64,000 nucleotides of DNA from an uncultured Spirochaetales bacterium (GCA_949293595.1 CASFDW010000001.1:558001-622000), one strand, 5' to 3'; shown: positions 40,179-50,115, numbered from the stretch's first letter. Numbers and translations: made by a program. Notes: generated by a model from the sequence alone, not told the origin.

Positions 40179-41711
40179 GTGCAGGATGAAGGCTTGTTTT
40201 CCGTTTTGATAGTCGATGACGAACCTACCATACGCTTCGGGCTGAAGAACTCGATAGACTGGAACGAGCTTGGGTGTTCGGTGGTTGGCCTTGCCTCGAC
40301 GGCAAAGGAGGCGCTCGCCATAGCATCCGCAGCCGCGCCTGACATAATGATAACGGACATACGCATGCCGGAGATGGACGGGCTCGAGCTGATAAGAAGG
40401 ATCAAGGCGGAACAAAGCCATACCAGATTCATCATCCTTTCCGGCTACGACGATTTCAACTATGCCAAGCAGGCGATAAGCCTCGGGGTGGAGAACTTTC
40501 TTCTCAAGCCGCTTTCCAAAACGGAGCTTTCGGAAACCATCAAGAAGGCCATAGACAAGATAAGGTCGACAAAGGACAACATGCATCCGGAGCTTTACGA
40601 GTTCCAGGAATCAGCAAGGATACTTTTTCTGCAGCAGCTTGCCAACGGCAACATCAGTTCCGACGACGAGGTGAAATCCGGAATCGGAAAATTCGGTCTC
40701 AACCTCAGGTTCCAGCCGGCGATCGCAATGGTGCTCATAATGCACGAGCAGATCGGCAAGGATACGCTGAAAAAGATAAGGAACACGCTTTCCGACGGAG
40801 GGTTCGACTATTTTGAAAAAGACGGCAACAGCATCGTGTGCATGTCGAACAACGATTTCTCCGTATGCATGCACGCAGCCAGGCTGATCTCCTCGCTTTC
40901 CCCCTCCATCACGATAGGAATCGGGGAAAAGGCCGGCAGTCCTGCCGACATCTCATCCTCGCTTCAGAAGGCCATGCTTGCAGTCTCATACAGCATATAC
41001 GACCAGAACAGGAAGATATACGATCCGGGCATAATCACCGACGGGGATCCACGGTTCCTTCCCTCCAACAGCAACCATGGCAAGCTCTCCGAAGCCATCC
41101 TCCGCGATGATCCAGACTCAAGCATAATGGAATTCATAAACTGGTTCTTCTCCCAGCTCATGTACATCCCCACCCCGCCGCCGAGCTACGTAAAGGGAAT
41201 GTGTTTCTCATTGTACGTCGACACGCTCAGGACCGTGCAGAACGCACTGCATGCCAATGAGAAGAGCTTCAAGGAGATCGATTATTCGCAGTTCAACAAC
41301 CTTTATTCCCTCGACAAGATCAAAAGGTACATGTACGAGCTGTTCGTGGATCTCAAGAACAGGCAGATACCCGAGATACGCCTTGCAAACGATCCGGTCA
41401 TCTATCAGGCGAAGAAATACATAGAGGACAACATCTCGCTCGACATCACCGCACAGGAGATAGCCGGGAAGCTGGATCTGAACGCGGCATATTTCTCGGC
41501 ATATTTCAAGCAGAAGACCGGAGACACATTCAGAAACTACATAAACAACAAGAAGAACGAGAGGGCGAAGGAGCTCCTGCAGGATTTCCAGCTGTCCATC
41601 GAGGAGATCGCCATTGCCCTGGGGTATTCGGACTACAGATCGTTCTGCCGCAACTTCAAGAAGATGAACGGACTCCCGCCTGCGGCATATAGAAAGACAT
41701 CGGGCATATGA
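40179..41711 (+). CDS. YesN-type response regulator with AraC DNA-binding domain
   Basis: The protein has about 510 residues. The N-terminal receiver domain (about 5-125) contains VLIVDDEP, the phospho-acceptor in DIMITDIRMPEMDG (Asp about 60) and the lysine of FLLKPLSK. The C-terminal AraC domain (about 405-505) contains LDITAQEIAGKLDLNAAYFSAYFKQKTG and LSIEEIAIALGYSDYRSFCRNFKKMNG. It should activate the divergent importer operon. AGGGAG (40164-40169) touches the ATG at 40170 but is nine bases from an in-frame GTG at 40179, which I therefore prefer. The kinase gene overlaps its stop codon. Confidence 0.88.
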   Translation: MQDEGLFSVLIVDDEPTIRFGLKNSIDWNELGCSVVGLASTAKEALAIASAAAPDIMITDIRMPEMDGLELIRRIKAEQSHTRFIILSGYDDFNYAKQAISLGVENFLLKPLSKTELSETIKKAIDKIRSTKDNMHPELYEFQESARILFLQQLANGNISSDDEVKSGIGKFGLNLRFQPAIAMVLIMHEQIGKDTLKKIRNTLSDGGFDYFEKDGNSIVCMSNNDFSVCMHAARLISSLSPSITIGIGEKAGSPADISSSLQKAMLAVSYSIYDQNRKIYDPGIITDGDPRFLPSNSNHGKLSEAILRDDPDSSIMEFINWFFSQLMYIPTPPPSYVKGMCFSLYVDTLRTVQNALHANEKSFKEIDYSQFNNLYSLDKIKRYMYELFVDLKNRQIPEIRLANDPVIYQAKKYIEDNISLDITAQEIAGKLDLNAAYFSAYFKQKTGDTFRNYINNKKNERAKELLQDFQLSIEEIAIALGYSDYRSFCRNFKKMNGLPPAAYRKTSGI

Positions 41712-43429
41712 TGAAGAAATTCAACGACCTCAAGCTGAAATACAAGATCATAATCTCCACCACCACGCTGACGCTGTTCCTATGCCTGTCCATAGCCGTG
41801 ATCTCCATGGTGCAGTTCGCCGGCCTTTATAAGAGCGACGCACAGGAAAGCGCCATGCAATGGCTGGACATCGCGAGGTCCACATTCGATCTGGAGATTG
41901 AGAAGATACAGGCAGGGATACAGAACATAACGGCCAAGACAAGGCTGCAGCAGACGATCAACCGTCTGTTCGAGGACGAAGAGGACTATTCGACATACCT
42001 CAGCACCAAGATAGCGTTGCAGACGGACATAGAGGAGATAACTGCAGTCTCCCCGTTGATATCCGATGCATATTTCATAGACAAGGGAAACAACATATAT
42101 ACGAAATACGACGTTACGATCAAGGACTACGTCTCGGAGTTGTTCGATTTCAAGAGCATGGCGGACAGCCACGGAATCACTTTCCAGGAAGCCCGCCCCT
42201 CCCCGTTCGATCTGAAGAAAAACATTATTCCCATGATCGTGCCGCTCAGGATGCTGGGAGCCCCCCAATACATATCGATCGCGAACGGGAATGCGGAAAT
42301 AATTTTGGTCGTGCTCCTCGATCACGCGACACTGTCTGCGGAGCTGAACAAGGGAAGCTCGAGCTATTTCGAAAACTATTGCTTTTTGAGCCTCGACGGC
42401 AAGCCGTTATACATCGGTGACGAGGCATATCTGGGCAACAAGCTGTATTTCACGAACACAGTCGGCACGCTGCGGCCAGACATATCCATAACCATCGCGG
42501 TACAGAAAAGCACATACATCACAAAGCGGAACAATCTTCTGCTGCTGCCGATACTCCTATCGCTCGGTGTGCTGGCAACAGGCATAGTGCTGCTTTTGTA
42601 CATATCCAATTTCCTCACCCGTCCGTTCGGACTGATGATGAAGATAATCGAGCAGATAAAGCACAATACCTACGACCTTGCCGTGCAGCCAAAATACAAC
42701 GACGAGATCGGAGTCCTGATCAACGCTTTGAACTCGATGTACGTGACGATCAACGGACAGATAGACTTCATCAGGAAGACGGAGAAGGAAAAGACACGGT
42801 ATCTAGAGCAGCTGCTCACCGAGCAGATAAACCCGCATTTCATCTACAACACCCTTGAAGCGATAAACATGGAGGTGCTGAACAGTCATACGGACAACGC
42901 ATCGATGATGATACAGGATTTCGCCAACATACTCAGATACACCTTGAACAAGGGTCTGGACATGACCTCGGTGGCCAACGAGATCGACCATGCAGCAGCC
43001 TACATAAGGATCATCAACAGAAGACTCAATACGAAAATCAGCTACAAGTCGGAATTCTCTCCATCCATAGCAGACTTCAAGATTCCGAAGGTGATGATCC
43101 AGCCGATGATAGAGAACGCCATCAAGCACGGATTCGACAACTGCATGCCGAACAACCCGATAATCGTGCAGCCGTCCATCCTTGTCGCCATCACCGACAC
43201 CGGGGATGGCAACATATCGATCTGCGTGACCGACAACGGGAAAGGCATGGACAAGGAGAAGGTCTTCGAGATAATAAGCAGCCCGGAGAAATCCGGGCAC
43301 ATAGGACTTCAGAACATATACAACAGGCTGAAGCTTTATTTCGAGACGGTCAACATAAACATAGAAAGCATACCGTATTACAAGAACACGATACAATTTG
43401 TGATAAGCCGGAAAGGAATAATCGAATAG
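41708..43429 (+). CDS. YesM-type sensor histidine kinase
   Basis: The protein has 573 residues. An N-terminal helix (about 15-35) and a second one (about 278-300) flank an extracytoplasmic dCache-like sensor. A HAMP-like segment follows (RPFGLMMKIIEQIKHNTYDL). The His_kinase domain has LTEQINPHFIYNTLEAINME with the phospho-acceptor His at about 377, and the ATPase domain has VMIQPMIENAIKHGFD, ICVTDNGKGMDKEKV and GHIGLQNIYNRLKLYF. It pairs with the response regulator (ATG overlaps its TGA) and probably senses an extracellular oligosaccharide or the loaded binding protein. Confidence 0.9.
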   Translation: MMKKFNDLKLKYKIIISTTTLTLFLCLSIAVISMVQFAGLYKSDAQESAMQWLDIARSTFDLEIEKIQAGIQNITAKTRLQQTINRLFEDEEDYSTYLSTKIALQTDIEEITAVSPLISDAYFIDKGNNIYTKYDVTIKDYVSELFDFKSMADSHGITFQEARPSPFDLKKNIIPMIVPLRMLGAPQYISIANGNAEIILVVLLDHATLSAELNKGSSSYFENYCFLSLDGKPLYIGDEAYLGNKLYFTNTVGTLRPDISITIAVQKSTYITKRNNLLLLPILLSLGVLATGIVLLLYISNFLTRPFGLMMKIIEQIKHNTYDLAVQPKYNDEIGVLINALNSMYVTINGQIDFIRKTEKEKTRYLEQLLTEQINPHFIYNTLEAINMEVLNSHTDNASMMIQDFANILRYTLNKGLDMTSVANEIDHAAAYIRIINRRLNTKISYKSEFSPSIADFKIPKVMIQPMIENAIKHGFDNCMPNNPIIVQPSILVAITDTGDGNISICVTDNGKGMDKEKVFEIISSPEKSGHIGLQNIYNRLKLYFETVNINIESIPYYKNTIQFVISRKGIIE

Positions 43430-43440
43430 ACGGCAGACAA

Positions 43441-43923
43441 CTATATCCGTGTATCCATTATTTCTGCAACAAGTTCGATTTCCACAGAAAGGCTGAACGG
43501 CAGGCTTGCCACACCTATGGCAGATCTTGCATGCCTTCCATTATCACCAAAAATATCCACAAGGACTTCGGAAGCCCCATCTATCACCTTTGCCTGCTGG
43601 ATGAAATCCGGTTCACTGTTGACATACCCTGTCAACTTCAGAATCCTAAGATTCCTTATATCCTCGCCAATCACAGAATATATGTTTGAAATATTATTCA
43701 AAACCGCCCAATATGCCGATTTGCGGGCATCTTCCAAAGTAACGGTACCACCAACCTTGCCTGTATACAACCTTTGTCCGTTGATGTTAGCCCCCGTCCC
43801 CGATGTGAATATAAGATTCCCATACCTCGCGACAGGGAGATAAACACCTTTGGCCGAAGGTGGTTCGGGCAATGTGATTCCCAGGGAGGAAACATGCTCC
43901 TTGAAATTTTTTTTATCGTCCAT
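43441..43923 (-). CDS. ridA: RidA-family reactive enamine/imine deaminase
   Basis: This 160-residue YjgF/YER057c/UK114-family protein has the catalytic arginine in GRHARSAIGVASLPF, the mid-segment FTSGTGANINGQRLYTGKVGGTVTLEDARKSAYWAVLNNI and the C-terminal VEIELVAEI. It is longer than typical RidA (about 130) by an N-terminal extension (KEHVSSLGITLPEPPSAKGVYLP), as in the related subgroup of about 155 residues. RidA hydrolyses 2-aminoacrylate and similar enamines to keto acids. It is the last gene of an operon with a PLP lyase of the D-serine dehydratase class, exactly the enzyme type that releases such enamines. The ATG at 43923 has GGAGGG eight bases upstream. Confidence 0.85.
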   Translation of the reverse strand: MDDKKNFKEHVSSLGITLPEPPSAKGVYLPVARYGNLIFTSGTGANINGQRLYTGKVGGTVTLEDARKSAYWAVLNNISNIYSVIGEDIRNLRILKLTGYVNSEPDFIQQAKVIDGASEVLVDIFGDNGRHARSAIGVASLPFSLSVEIELVAEIMDTRI

Positions 43924-44809
43924 TATCAAAACCCTCCACATCTATGATTGTCTTCAGTTTTTCCATTTCACTACCATCAAGGCCGCATAACGGTGCCCTT
44001 GGCCTTCCAACTTTTATTCCCATGAGTTCCAATGCCGCTTTCACGACACTCAAAGGAGTATGGGATACTACGAAACGTCTGTACCGCATAACCGCATCCT
44101 GCATTTTTCTGGCTTTTTCAAAATCATTTTGCACGTATCCTGCCATTGAAGTCACAAAACCAGGAAAAGCACAAGCTGCGGCCGAAACAGCACCGGAAGC
44201 CCCCCACTTGATGGCAGGAACAATCTGGGCATCGTTTCCTGTGAAGAACATGAAATCAGGAATGTCTACAGCTTCCATGTATTCCTGCAGATGCAGGAAA
44301 TCCATGCTACTGTCCTTCACGCCTTTTACAACAGGAAAGGAAGTTCCAAGCCGTTTTAAGAAACCAGGAGTAAGAACGTTTTTGACATTTCCCGGAATAT
44401 TATAAATCAATACAGGAAGATGCACATGACACAGAATCCTGGAAAAATACTCATACATGCCTTCTTCACTATAGTTATAATAGTAAGGCATTATGATCGA
44501 GAGCGCATCGACACCGGCCTTTTCCGCCCAATTTGCATATGCAACAACCTCATCGACCAAAAGAGAACTGACATGCATTATTACAGGAACCCTACCTGAT
44601 GCCACATTGACAGCCACTTCCGCTGCTTTTTTCCGTTCATCCATGGACAACAGAGGCCATTCACCTGTAGAACCTCCGACGAAAATCCCATCGACACCAT
44701 TCTGCAAAAGATATTCGTAATATCGCTCCAATCTGGTGCCGCTCACATTTCCCTCATCATCATAAGCTACAACCGCAGCAGGTATCACACCTTTGATACT
44801 TTCACTCAT
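43913..44809 (-). CDS. DapA-family lyase in the D-amino-acid operon
   Basis: This 298-residue class I lyase of the dihydrodipicolinate synthase family has GGSTGEWPLLSMDE, the catalytic Tyr in LIYNIPGNV and the Schiff-base Lys in VKGVKDSSMDFLH. The Arg of true DapA that binds the semialdehyde carboxylate is not evident. The gene lies between the PLP lyase and RidA genes, so it probably cleaves or forms a 2-keto-acid aldol derived from the imported compound, for example a 4-hydroxy-2-keto acid. I place the start at ATG 44809 (GGAG six bases away); ATG 44821 abuts the upstream stop and is also possible. Confidence 0.78.
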   Translation of the reverse strand: MSESIKGVIPAAVVAYDDEGNVSGTRLERYYEYLLQNGVDGIFVGGSTGEWPLLSMDERKKAAEVAVNVASGRVPVIMHVSSLLVDEVVAYANWAEKAGVDALSIIMPYYYNYSEEGMYEYFSRILCHVHLPVLIYNIPGNVKNVLTPGFLKRLGTSFPVVKGVKDSSMDFLHLQEYMEAVDIPDFMFFTGNDAQIVPAIKWGASGAVSAAACAFPGFVTSMAGYVQNDFEKARKMQDAVMRYRRFVVSHTPLSVVKAALELMGIKVGRPRAPLCGLDGSEMEKLKTIIDVEGFDNGR

Positions 44810-44821
44810 AAGCCTCTCCAT

Positions 44822-45931
44822 TTATTCAGTAAGTCCCCTGCAGAGCACAGGTTCCAAAACATAGTCCCCACCGCTCTTCAAATAAACCTTATCGGTAAGA
44901 TTGACCACCGGACAGGCATGTGCAGGAATCACCTCCAAAACATCCCCGACTTTAAGCTCGAACCTTTTCCGATATGACGATATATCGACAATGCCATGCT
45001 CCTCGGATAACCCGGAAAGACAGACATCGACCTGATCCTTGAGAACACCATGCAATATCCTATGGCCGAAAACGATTCCCGGGCAACAATATGAGAATGT
45101 CTTCGCCCCACCATCAACAACGGCATAACTCTTGTCAGCCGATATGCTTATCACCGTCGTAAGAACAGAAAGCGCACAATCGGAGAAAGAGGCACCGGAA
45201 CGCGATACCGTTGCCGCATCATTGAAAACATACACACCGGGTCGCAGTTCGGTTATCTGTCCACAACGTGCAAGCAAATTGAAGGCAGGAGATCCGCCCA
45301 CGCTGATTTCCTCCACATGGATTCCTTCCGCCTCCATGCGTCCGCGACAAGAAACAAGCGCTTTGAGAACCTCGTCCAACCGGCTTTTTTCCATTTCCGC
45401 CCCGCTGCAATGGAATATCGAACCGCCGAATGTTTCGATTCCCAAAAAGGAGAGCCCCGGTGATGCTTCAATCCTCTTTGCAAGGGAAACTGCAACATCC
45501 TCCGTCGCACCGCATCTTTTGTCTCCGGTTTCAAGTTCCACATATACGCCGATATGCACGCCGTGTTTTGCAACCATGTCGGCAAGGGGCAGAAGCGTTT
45601 CAAAGCTGTCGACAAGAACAGACAGATCAATACGTCCGGCCAAGGCCATAACCCGTTCAAGCTTGGCTTCTCCTACAATCTCGTTTGCTATCAGTATATC
45701 GCCGATTCCATGCTCAGCCATCACTTCCGCCTCTGATACCTTGGCCGTACATATGCCGACGGCCCCGTGTTCAATCTGTTTCAAAGCCAAAGACGGAATC
45801 TTGTGCGTCTTGATATGCGGACGAAGTTTTTTGGAACATGCTTCCGCAACATCCGCCGCCCTTTCCAAATTGCGTTCCACGACCTGCATGTCGATGATTA
45901 CTGCAGGTGTCTGAATATCAGTCAATCTCAT
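44822..45931 (-). CDS. D-threonine aldolase/D-serine dehydratase (DSD1)-family PLP enzyme
   Basis: This 369-residue alanine-racemase-fold enzyme has the PLP-lysine motif RPHIKTHK at residues 37-44, SVLVDSFETLLPLA, VYVELETGDKRCGA, the phosphate-binding region ISVGGSPAF and the metal motif IPAHACPVVNL (His and Cys about 335-340) that defines the DSD1/D-threonine aldolase group. These enzymes act on D-hydroxyamino acids, either splitting them to glycine and an aldehyde or eliminating water to give an enamine. Start and stop overlap the D-aminoacylase gene by four bases (ATGA). With the deacylase upstream and RidA downstream, dehydratase or deaminase chemistry on a freed D-amino acid is the simplest reading. 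Confidence 0.82.
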   Translation of the reverse strand: MRLTDIQTPAVIIDMQVVERNLERAADVAEACSKKLRPHIKTHKIPSLALKQIEHGAVGICTAKVSEAEVMAEHGIGDILIANEIVGEAKLERVMALAGRIDLSVLVDSFETLLPLADMVAKHGVHIGVYVELETGDKRCGATEDVAVSLAKRIEASPGLSFLGIETFGGSIFHCSGAEMEKSRLDEVLKALVSCRGRMEAEGIHVEEISVGGSPAFNLLARCGQITELRPGVYVFNDAATVSRSGASFSDCALSVLTTVISISADKSYAVVDGGAKTFSYCCPGIVFGHRILHGVLKDQVDVCLSGLSEEHGIVDISSYRKRFELKVGDVLEVIPAHACPVVNLTDKVYLKSGGDYVLEPVLCRGLTE

Positions 45932-47541
45932 TTCTTTCCTTTAAGCAGATAACTGCCGTTGCATATTATTTTTCCCTGTCCGTTCCAATCGAAAGCCGGT
46001 TTTCCTTCCAAATACACCTGTTTGATTCCTTCAGCATATTCGAATGGATCATCGTATGTAGCCTTGTCCTTTATTCTTTGTCCATCGAAAATAACAATAT
46101 CGGCCACATATCCTTCTTTTAATAGACCCCTGCCCCTCAACCTCATTTTCCCTGCCGGCATCGAGGTCATCTTCTTTATGGCTTTCTCCAAAGAAAGAAT
46201 ACCCTTTTCCCGGACATACAGGCCCAGGATTCTTGCGAATGTTCCGAACGATCTAGGATGAGGCCTTCCTTTGTTGATCCGCTTTCCCTTGTCCATGGCA
46301 AATCCGTCGGATCCGACAATTCCGAAATCGGATCTCATCGCAAGTTCGAGTTCTTCCTCCAATTGCTGGAACATGAGCATCTCGACCTTCCCGTAAGAAA
46401 CCTCCATCAACCTGCAGCAGGCCTCGGGGATATCCGTTCCCATCCCTTCTGCCACCTGCTCGAAACTCTTACCGCAGAAATCTTTCAATTCGTCAGGTGC
46501 AGACGAGATGAAAAGCTTGCCCTCCATACCTGTTAGAAAACTGTACCAGCCTTCAAAGCCGGCAAGCATCTGGGTTTTTATCAATTTCCTGGTTCCGGCA
46601 TCGCCAAGCCTTTTCAACAAACCGTCAACACCACCTTCATGTGTCCACGGAGGGAATACCAGCCCGAGATAGGCATTTCCTGCAGTATATGGATATTGGT
46701 CGAAATTGACCCGGACCCCTTCATCCCTTGCTTCCTCAATCATTTTCAAAAGCTCGTGCATGCGCCCGATATTCGAAACATGTCCACATTTCAAATGAGA
46801 TATCTCTATCTCCGCACCTGTACGTCTTCCAACATCTATGGCTTCGGCAACCGCTTTGAAAAGAGTTGCCCGTTCACCTCGCACATGGAAGCTGAAACAA
46901 CCGTCATTGCTTGCAACAACCTCGGCCAAAGCACAAAGCTCATCCTCGTCGCTGTAGAAGTCGGGGGCATAACCGAGTCCGGTGCTCAATCCGAACATTC
47001 CAATATCGAAATGTCTCTGGACCATATCCTGCATACGTCTGAGCCCGGCCTTGTCGGCCTTCACATTGCCATAGCCCAATACAGCCGCCCTTATGCCGCC
47101 ATGCCCCATCAGCTGCGCGACATTGACTGCAGGCTTCAATTTTGAATATAGGCCGACGTACTCTTCCGAGCACGTCCAGGTCCAATCCAGTCCGGGTACA
47201 TCTATGAACCCCAACGAGCTCCTGCGATGCGCATCCGAGATCGGAAAGGCAGTAAGTCCACAGTTGCCGACAACCTCTGTCGTGACCCCCTGGTACAATT
47301 TGCTCTCTCCGGCTGGATTCCTCATCAACGTCAGATCCGAGTGGGAATGGATGTCGATGAACCCCGGGGAGACACATAGTCCTCCCGCATCGACCTCATC
47401 CAATGCCTTCAAGCCCGCAGCATCACCTATCCTGGCAATCCGCCCATCTTTTATGGCAATATCGCCATGGAATCCAGGACTACCGCTTCCATCCACGATG
47501 AAACAATTGCGTATAATAAGATCATGCATATCGACATCCAT
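45928..47541 (-). CDS. N-acyl-D-amino-acid deacylase (D-aminoacylase, amidohydrolase superfamily)
   Basis: The protein has 537 residues. A small N-terminal beta domain (LIIRNCFIVDGSGSPGFHGDIAIKDGRI) leads to the metal motif FIDIHSHSDLTLM, the cysteine ligand in VVGNCGLTAFP, LMGHGG, ISHLKCGHVSN (His) and the late GSDGFAM with its conserved Asp, then the C-terminal ADIVIFDGQRI. This is the D-aminoacylase pattern. The enzyme removes an acyl group from N-acyl-D-amino acids; the same family also holds D-hydantoinase-like members. It follows the tctC gene across a stem-loop, so the TctBAC importer may bring in the N-acyl-D-amino acid. The start at 47541 is tentative; ATG 47529 has a better-placed GGATG. 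Confidence 0.85.
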   Translation of the reverse strand: MDVDMHDLIIRNCFIVDGSGSPGFHGDIAIKDGRIARIGDAAGLKALDEVDAGGLCVSPGFIDIHSHSDLTLMRNPAGESKLYQGVTTEVVGNCGLTAFPISDAHRRSSLGFIDVPGLDWTWTCSEEYVGLYSKLKPAVNVAQLMGHGGIRAAVLGYGNVKADKAGLRRMQDMVQRHFDIGMFGLSTGLGYAPDFYSDEDELCALAEVVASNDGCFSFHVRGERATLFKAVAEAIDVGRRTGAEIEISHLKCGHVSNIGRMHELLKMIEEARDEGVRVNFDQYPYTAGNAYLGLVFPPWTHEGGVDGLLKRLGDAGTRKLIKTQMLAGFEGWYSFLTGMEGKLFISSAPDELKDFCGKSFEQVAEGMGTDIPEACCRLMEVSYGKVEMLMFQQLEEELELAMRSDFGIVGSDGFAMDKGKRINKGRPHPRSFGTFARILGLYVREKGILSLEKAIKKMTSMPAGKMRLRGRGLLKEGYVADIVIFDGQRIKDKATYDDPFEYAEGIKQVYLEGKPAFDWNGQGKIICNGSYLLKGKK

Positions 47542-47546
47542 CAAAA

Positions 47547-47565
47547 TCGCCGGTCATCCCGGCGA
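47547..47565 (-). promoter_or_regulatory. Stem-loop after the tctC gene
   Basis: TCGCCGG (47547-47553) pairs with CCGGCGA (47559-47565) around a 5-base loop. It begins seven bases after the tctC stop codon and is followed, reading leftward, by only four T, so it could attenuate transcription into the D-aminoacylase gene rather than end it. It is one of five binding-protein-linked hairpins. Confidence 0.65.
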
Positions 47566-47572
47566 CTAATAA

Positions 47573-48595
47573 TCAGGTCTTGCTTGCAATGAGCTCTGCA
47601 AACATCGCAGACTCGCTGGCTATCTTGTCGAGCAGTTCATCCGGTGACAGATAGTCCACTGTGGAACCGATGACGTCAAAAGCTTCAGCCACCTCCGGAT
47701 TGGCGAATATTTCGGCAAAACCGTCGACAAGAGTATCATACACGTCATCAGGAGTGTCGGCAGGCACAGCAAGACCGTTCCATATGCTCACAACCATGTC
47801 AACTCCGATTTCCTTGGCCGTAGGAGTATCAGGAAGGGTCGGATATCTTTCAGCTTCAAAGATCAGGATCGGAATCAGGTCGCCCGATTCTATATACTGA
47901 TAGATGTTTGTCGGGTGGACTCCTGCGACCTGCACCTGGTTTCCTAGCACGTTGGTAATGGCGGGAGTGGCCCCCTCTACCGGAACGTTCAGCATCTCTA
48001 TGCCAGCTTTTTCCGCAAAAGCCTGGATTGCAAGATCGATTGCCCCGTTTGCTGCACAGCTGTAGAAAATGGTATCATTTTTCCCAGCGGCAATCAGATC
48101 ATCGACATTCTTGATCGAACCTTTTGCATTCACGGCGAGTACAATCGGAGAATTTGAGTACTGGCAGATATATCTGAAACTGTCGGATGTGTACGTTGTC
48201 TGACCATAACCAGGCATGATGGATACTCCTCCGGTATATGGGACTCCGATTGTATACCCGTCCGGACTGCTGTCGGCAAGCTGTGTCATGCCAATTGTTC
48301 CGGACCCTCCGGGAACAGCAACCGGAATGAGCTCCTTGCCAAACTTCTTACTGAAGAATGGTGCCACAGCCCTGATCTGCAGATCTGTTCCTCCCCCAGC
48401 AGATGCAGCCATGATACACTCAACTGCTTTTGTAGGGTATGCCTGTTTGGCCGCAGCGGCAGTCCCTGTTGTCGATACCGTCGCAGATCCTGCGGCCGTC
48501 TGATTATCCGTACTTGTCGATTTGGAACAACCGACCAGCATCAACACGGAAAGACACAGTACCAATGCAACTGCAATCCATTTCGTTTTAAACAT
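47573..48595 (-). CDS. tctC: TctC-type tripartite tricarboxylate transporter binding protein
   Basis: This 340-residue lipoprotein (signal ending LMLVGCSKS) has the Bug/TctC pattern YPTKAVECIMAASAGGGTDLQIRAVAPFF near residue 55, VAVPGGSGTIGMTQLADSSPDGYTIGVPYTG, and WNGLAVPADTPDDVYDTL. Such receptors bind carboxylates. It is encoded after tctA and tctB and just before the D-aminoacylase gene, so an N-acyl amino acid is a plausible ligand. The ATG at 48595 has GAGGAGG; the open frame to 48661 does not. Confidence 0.88.
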   Translation of the reverse strand: MFKTKWIAVALVLCLSVLMLVGCSKSTSTDNQTAAGSATVSTTGTAAAAKQAYPTKAVECIMAASAGGGTDLQIRAVAPFFSKKFGKELIPVAVPGGSGTIGMTQLADSSPDGYTIGVPYTGGVSIMPGYGQTTYTSDSFRYICQYSNSPIVLAVNAKGSIKNVDDLIAAGKNDTIFYSCAANGAIDLAIQAFAEKAGIEMLNVPVEGATPAITNVLGNQVQVAGVHPTNIYQYIESGDLIPILIFEAERYPTLPDTPTAKEIGVDMVVSIWNGLAVPADTPDDVYDTLVDGFAEIFANPEVAEAFDVIGSTVDYLSPDELLDKIASESAMFAELIASKT

Positions 48596-48596
48596 C

Positions 48597-50105
48597 TCAA
48601 ACCTCCTCGACGTTCTGTTTTCTTCTCTTCCTGATGAAAGAGGAAGCAAACGAATAAACAAGATAAATTAATGTCAGAGCAAGTATGGTCCCGGAAATCG
48701 GTCTGGTGAAGAACATTGCAAAATCACCTTTGCTCATGACAAGTCCCCTTCTCAACGACGCTTCCATCTCCGGGCCAAGAACAAGACCGACAATCAACGG
48801 TGCGGCATCGTAACCGGCCAGTTTCATAAATACGCCGACCGCCCCAAAAATAATCAGCAACCACAAGTCAAAAGTGCTGTTGTTCATGCTGTAGGCACCA
48901 CAGAAAGCTATTACGGTGACTATGGGCAGCAATATCCTTGCTGGTATTTTCACCAAAGAGGCAAAGACAGGAACCAGTGGCAGATTCAACACGAGCAACA
49001 TGACATTGCCGATATACATGCTTGCAATGAGCGTCCAGAACAAAAGCGGATTCTGCGTGATGAACAACGGTCCGGGCGTTATTCCCTGTATCGTCAACCC
49101 ACTCAATAGAATCGCAGCAGCCGGAGCGAACGGCAAACCAAGGGCCAGAAGAGGCACGAACGCTCCGGAGCTGGCTGCATTGTTTGCTGATTCAGGACCG
49201 GCAACACCCTCTATCGCCCCATGCCCGAACTCTTCAGGATGCTTCGACACCTTCTTTTCCACGGCATAGGAGGCCAGTGTGGACATTATGGCGGCAGGTC
49301 CGGGAATCAGCCCGATAAAAAACCCGATCAAGCTACCACGCAATATCGGCATCACGGACTTCTTCAACTCCTCCTTGTTCGGATACATCTCCCGTATTTT
49401 CACTTTGATCAGATCCGCTGAATCCTGCCTTTCCGCCGCGGTCAGGAGTATTTCCGTCAGACCGAATACGGCTATTGTCACAACAGACATCTCGATGCCA
49501 CGGCTTAGCTCCGTCACTCCGAAAATGAACCGTTGCCACCCCTCGATGGGATCGATACCTATCGTTCCAAGCATCACCCCAACAAAAACCATAAGGAGTG
49601 ATTTCATGAATGATTTACCGGTAAGATTGCTCAACAACACAAAGCCGAGAACCGAGATTGCAAAAAACTCCGGAGGGCCGAAGGCCAATGCCGCATTCGC
49701 AAGTATCGGGGAGAAAAGCATTATCCCGACAACGCCTATCGTACCGGCGAAGAAGGATCCGTAAGCAGAGATTGCCAACGCAGCCCCGGCCCTTCCCTTC
49801 TTTGCCATCTTGTATCCGTCAAAGGTGGTAACCATCGCGGGAGACTCCCCCGGCATGTTCATCAATATCGCTGTCGTGGATCCACCGTACATGGATCCGT
49901 AGTAAACACCGGCAAGCATGATCAATGCCGTGGACGAGCCCATCGTATATGTCAGAGGGAGCAATAATACCATGGTGGTCACACCACCGAGTCCGGGAAG
50001 GACTCCGACAATGGTTCCCAAAAGAACTCCGATGAAACAATAGAGAAGATTCTGGGCACCAAAGGCAACAGAGAAACCGGAAAAAAGATTCATCAATACA
50101 TCCAT
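48597..50105 (-). CDS. tctA: TctA-type large membrane subunit
   Basis: This 502-residue protein with about 11-12 helices has the TctA signatures GTIVGVLPGLGGVTTMVLLLPLTY (about 35-58), YYGSMYGGSTTAILMNMPGESPAMVTTFDGY and the internal repeat GFFIGLIPGPAAIMSTLASYAVEKKVSK. It forms the sodium-coupled permease of the tripartite tricarboxylate transporter family with TctB and TctC. GAGAGG lies six bases before the ATG at 50105; the TTG at 50111 is not needed. Its stop is one base from the tctC start. Confidence 0.92.
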   Translation of the reverse strand: MDVLMNLFSGFSVAFGAQNLLYCFIGVLLGTIVGVLPGLGGVTTMVLLLPLTYTMGSSTALIMLAGVYYGSMYGGSTTAILMNMPGESPAMVTTFDGYKMAKKGRAGAALAISAYGSFFAGTIGVVGIMLFSPILANAALAFGPPEFFAISVLGFVLLSNLTGKSFMKSLLMVFVGVMLGTIGIDPIEGWQRFIFGVTELSRGIEMSVVTIAVFGLTEILLTAAERQDSADLIKVKIREMYPNKEELKKSVMPILRGSLIGFFIGLIPGPAAIMSTLASYAVEKKVSKHPEEFGHGAIEGVAGPESANNAASSGAFVPLLALGLPFAPAAAILLSGLTIQGITPGPLFITQNPLLFWTLIASMYIGNVMLLVLNLPLVPVFASLVKIPARILLPIVTVIAFCGAYSMNNSTFDLWLLIIFGAVGVFMKLAGYDAAPLIVGLVLGPEMEASLRRGLVMSKGDFAMFFTRPISGTILALTLIYLVYSFASSFIRKRRKQNVEEV

Positions 50106-50115
50106 AATCAACCTC

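Noticed and set aside
47547-47565. Full terminator after tctC
   Set aside because: Only four T follow the stem, and the D-aminoacylase gene begins at once with no new promoter, so it is better seen as an attenuating or stabilising hairpin.
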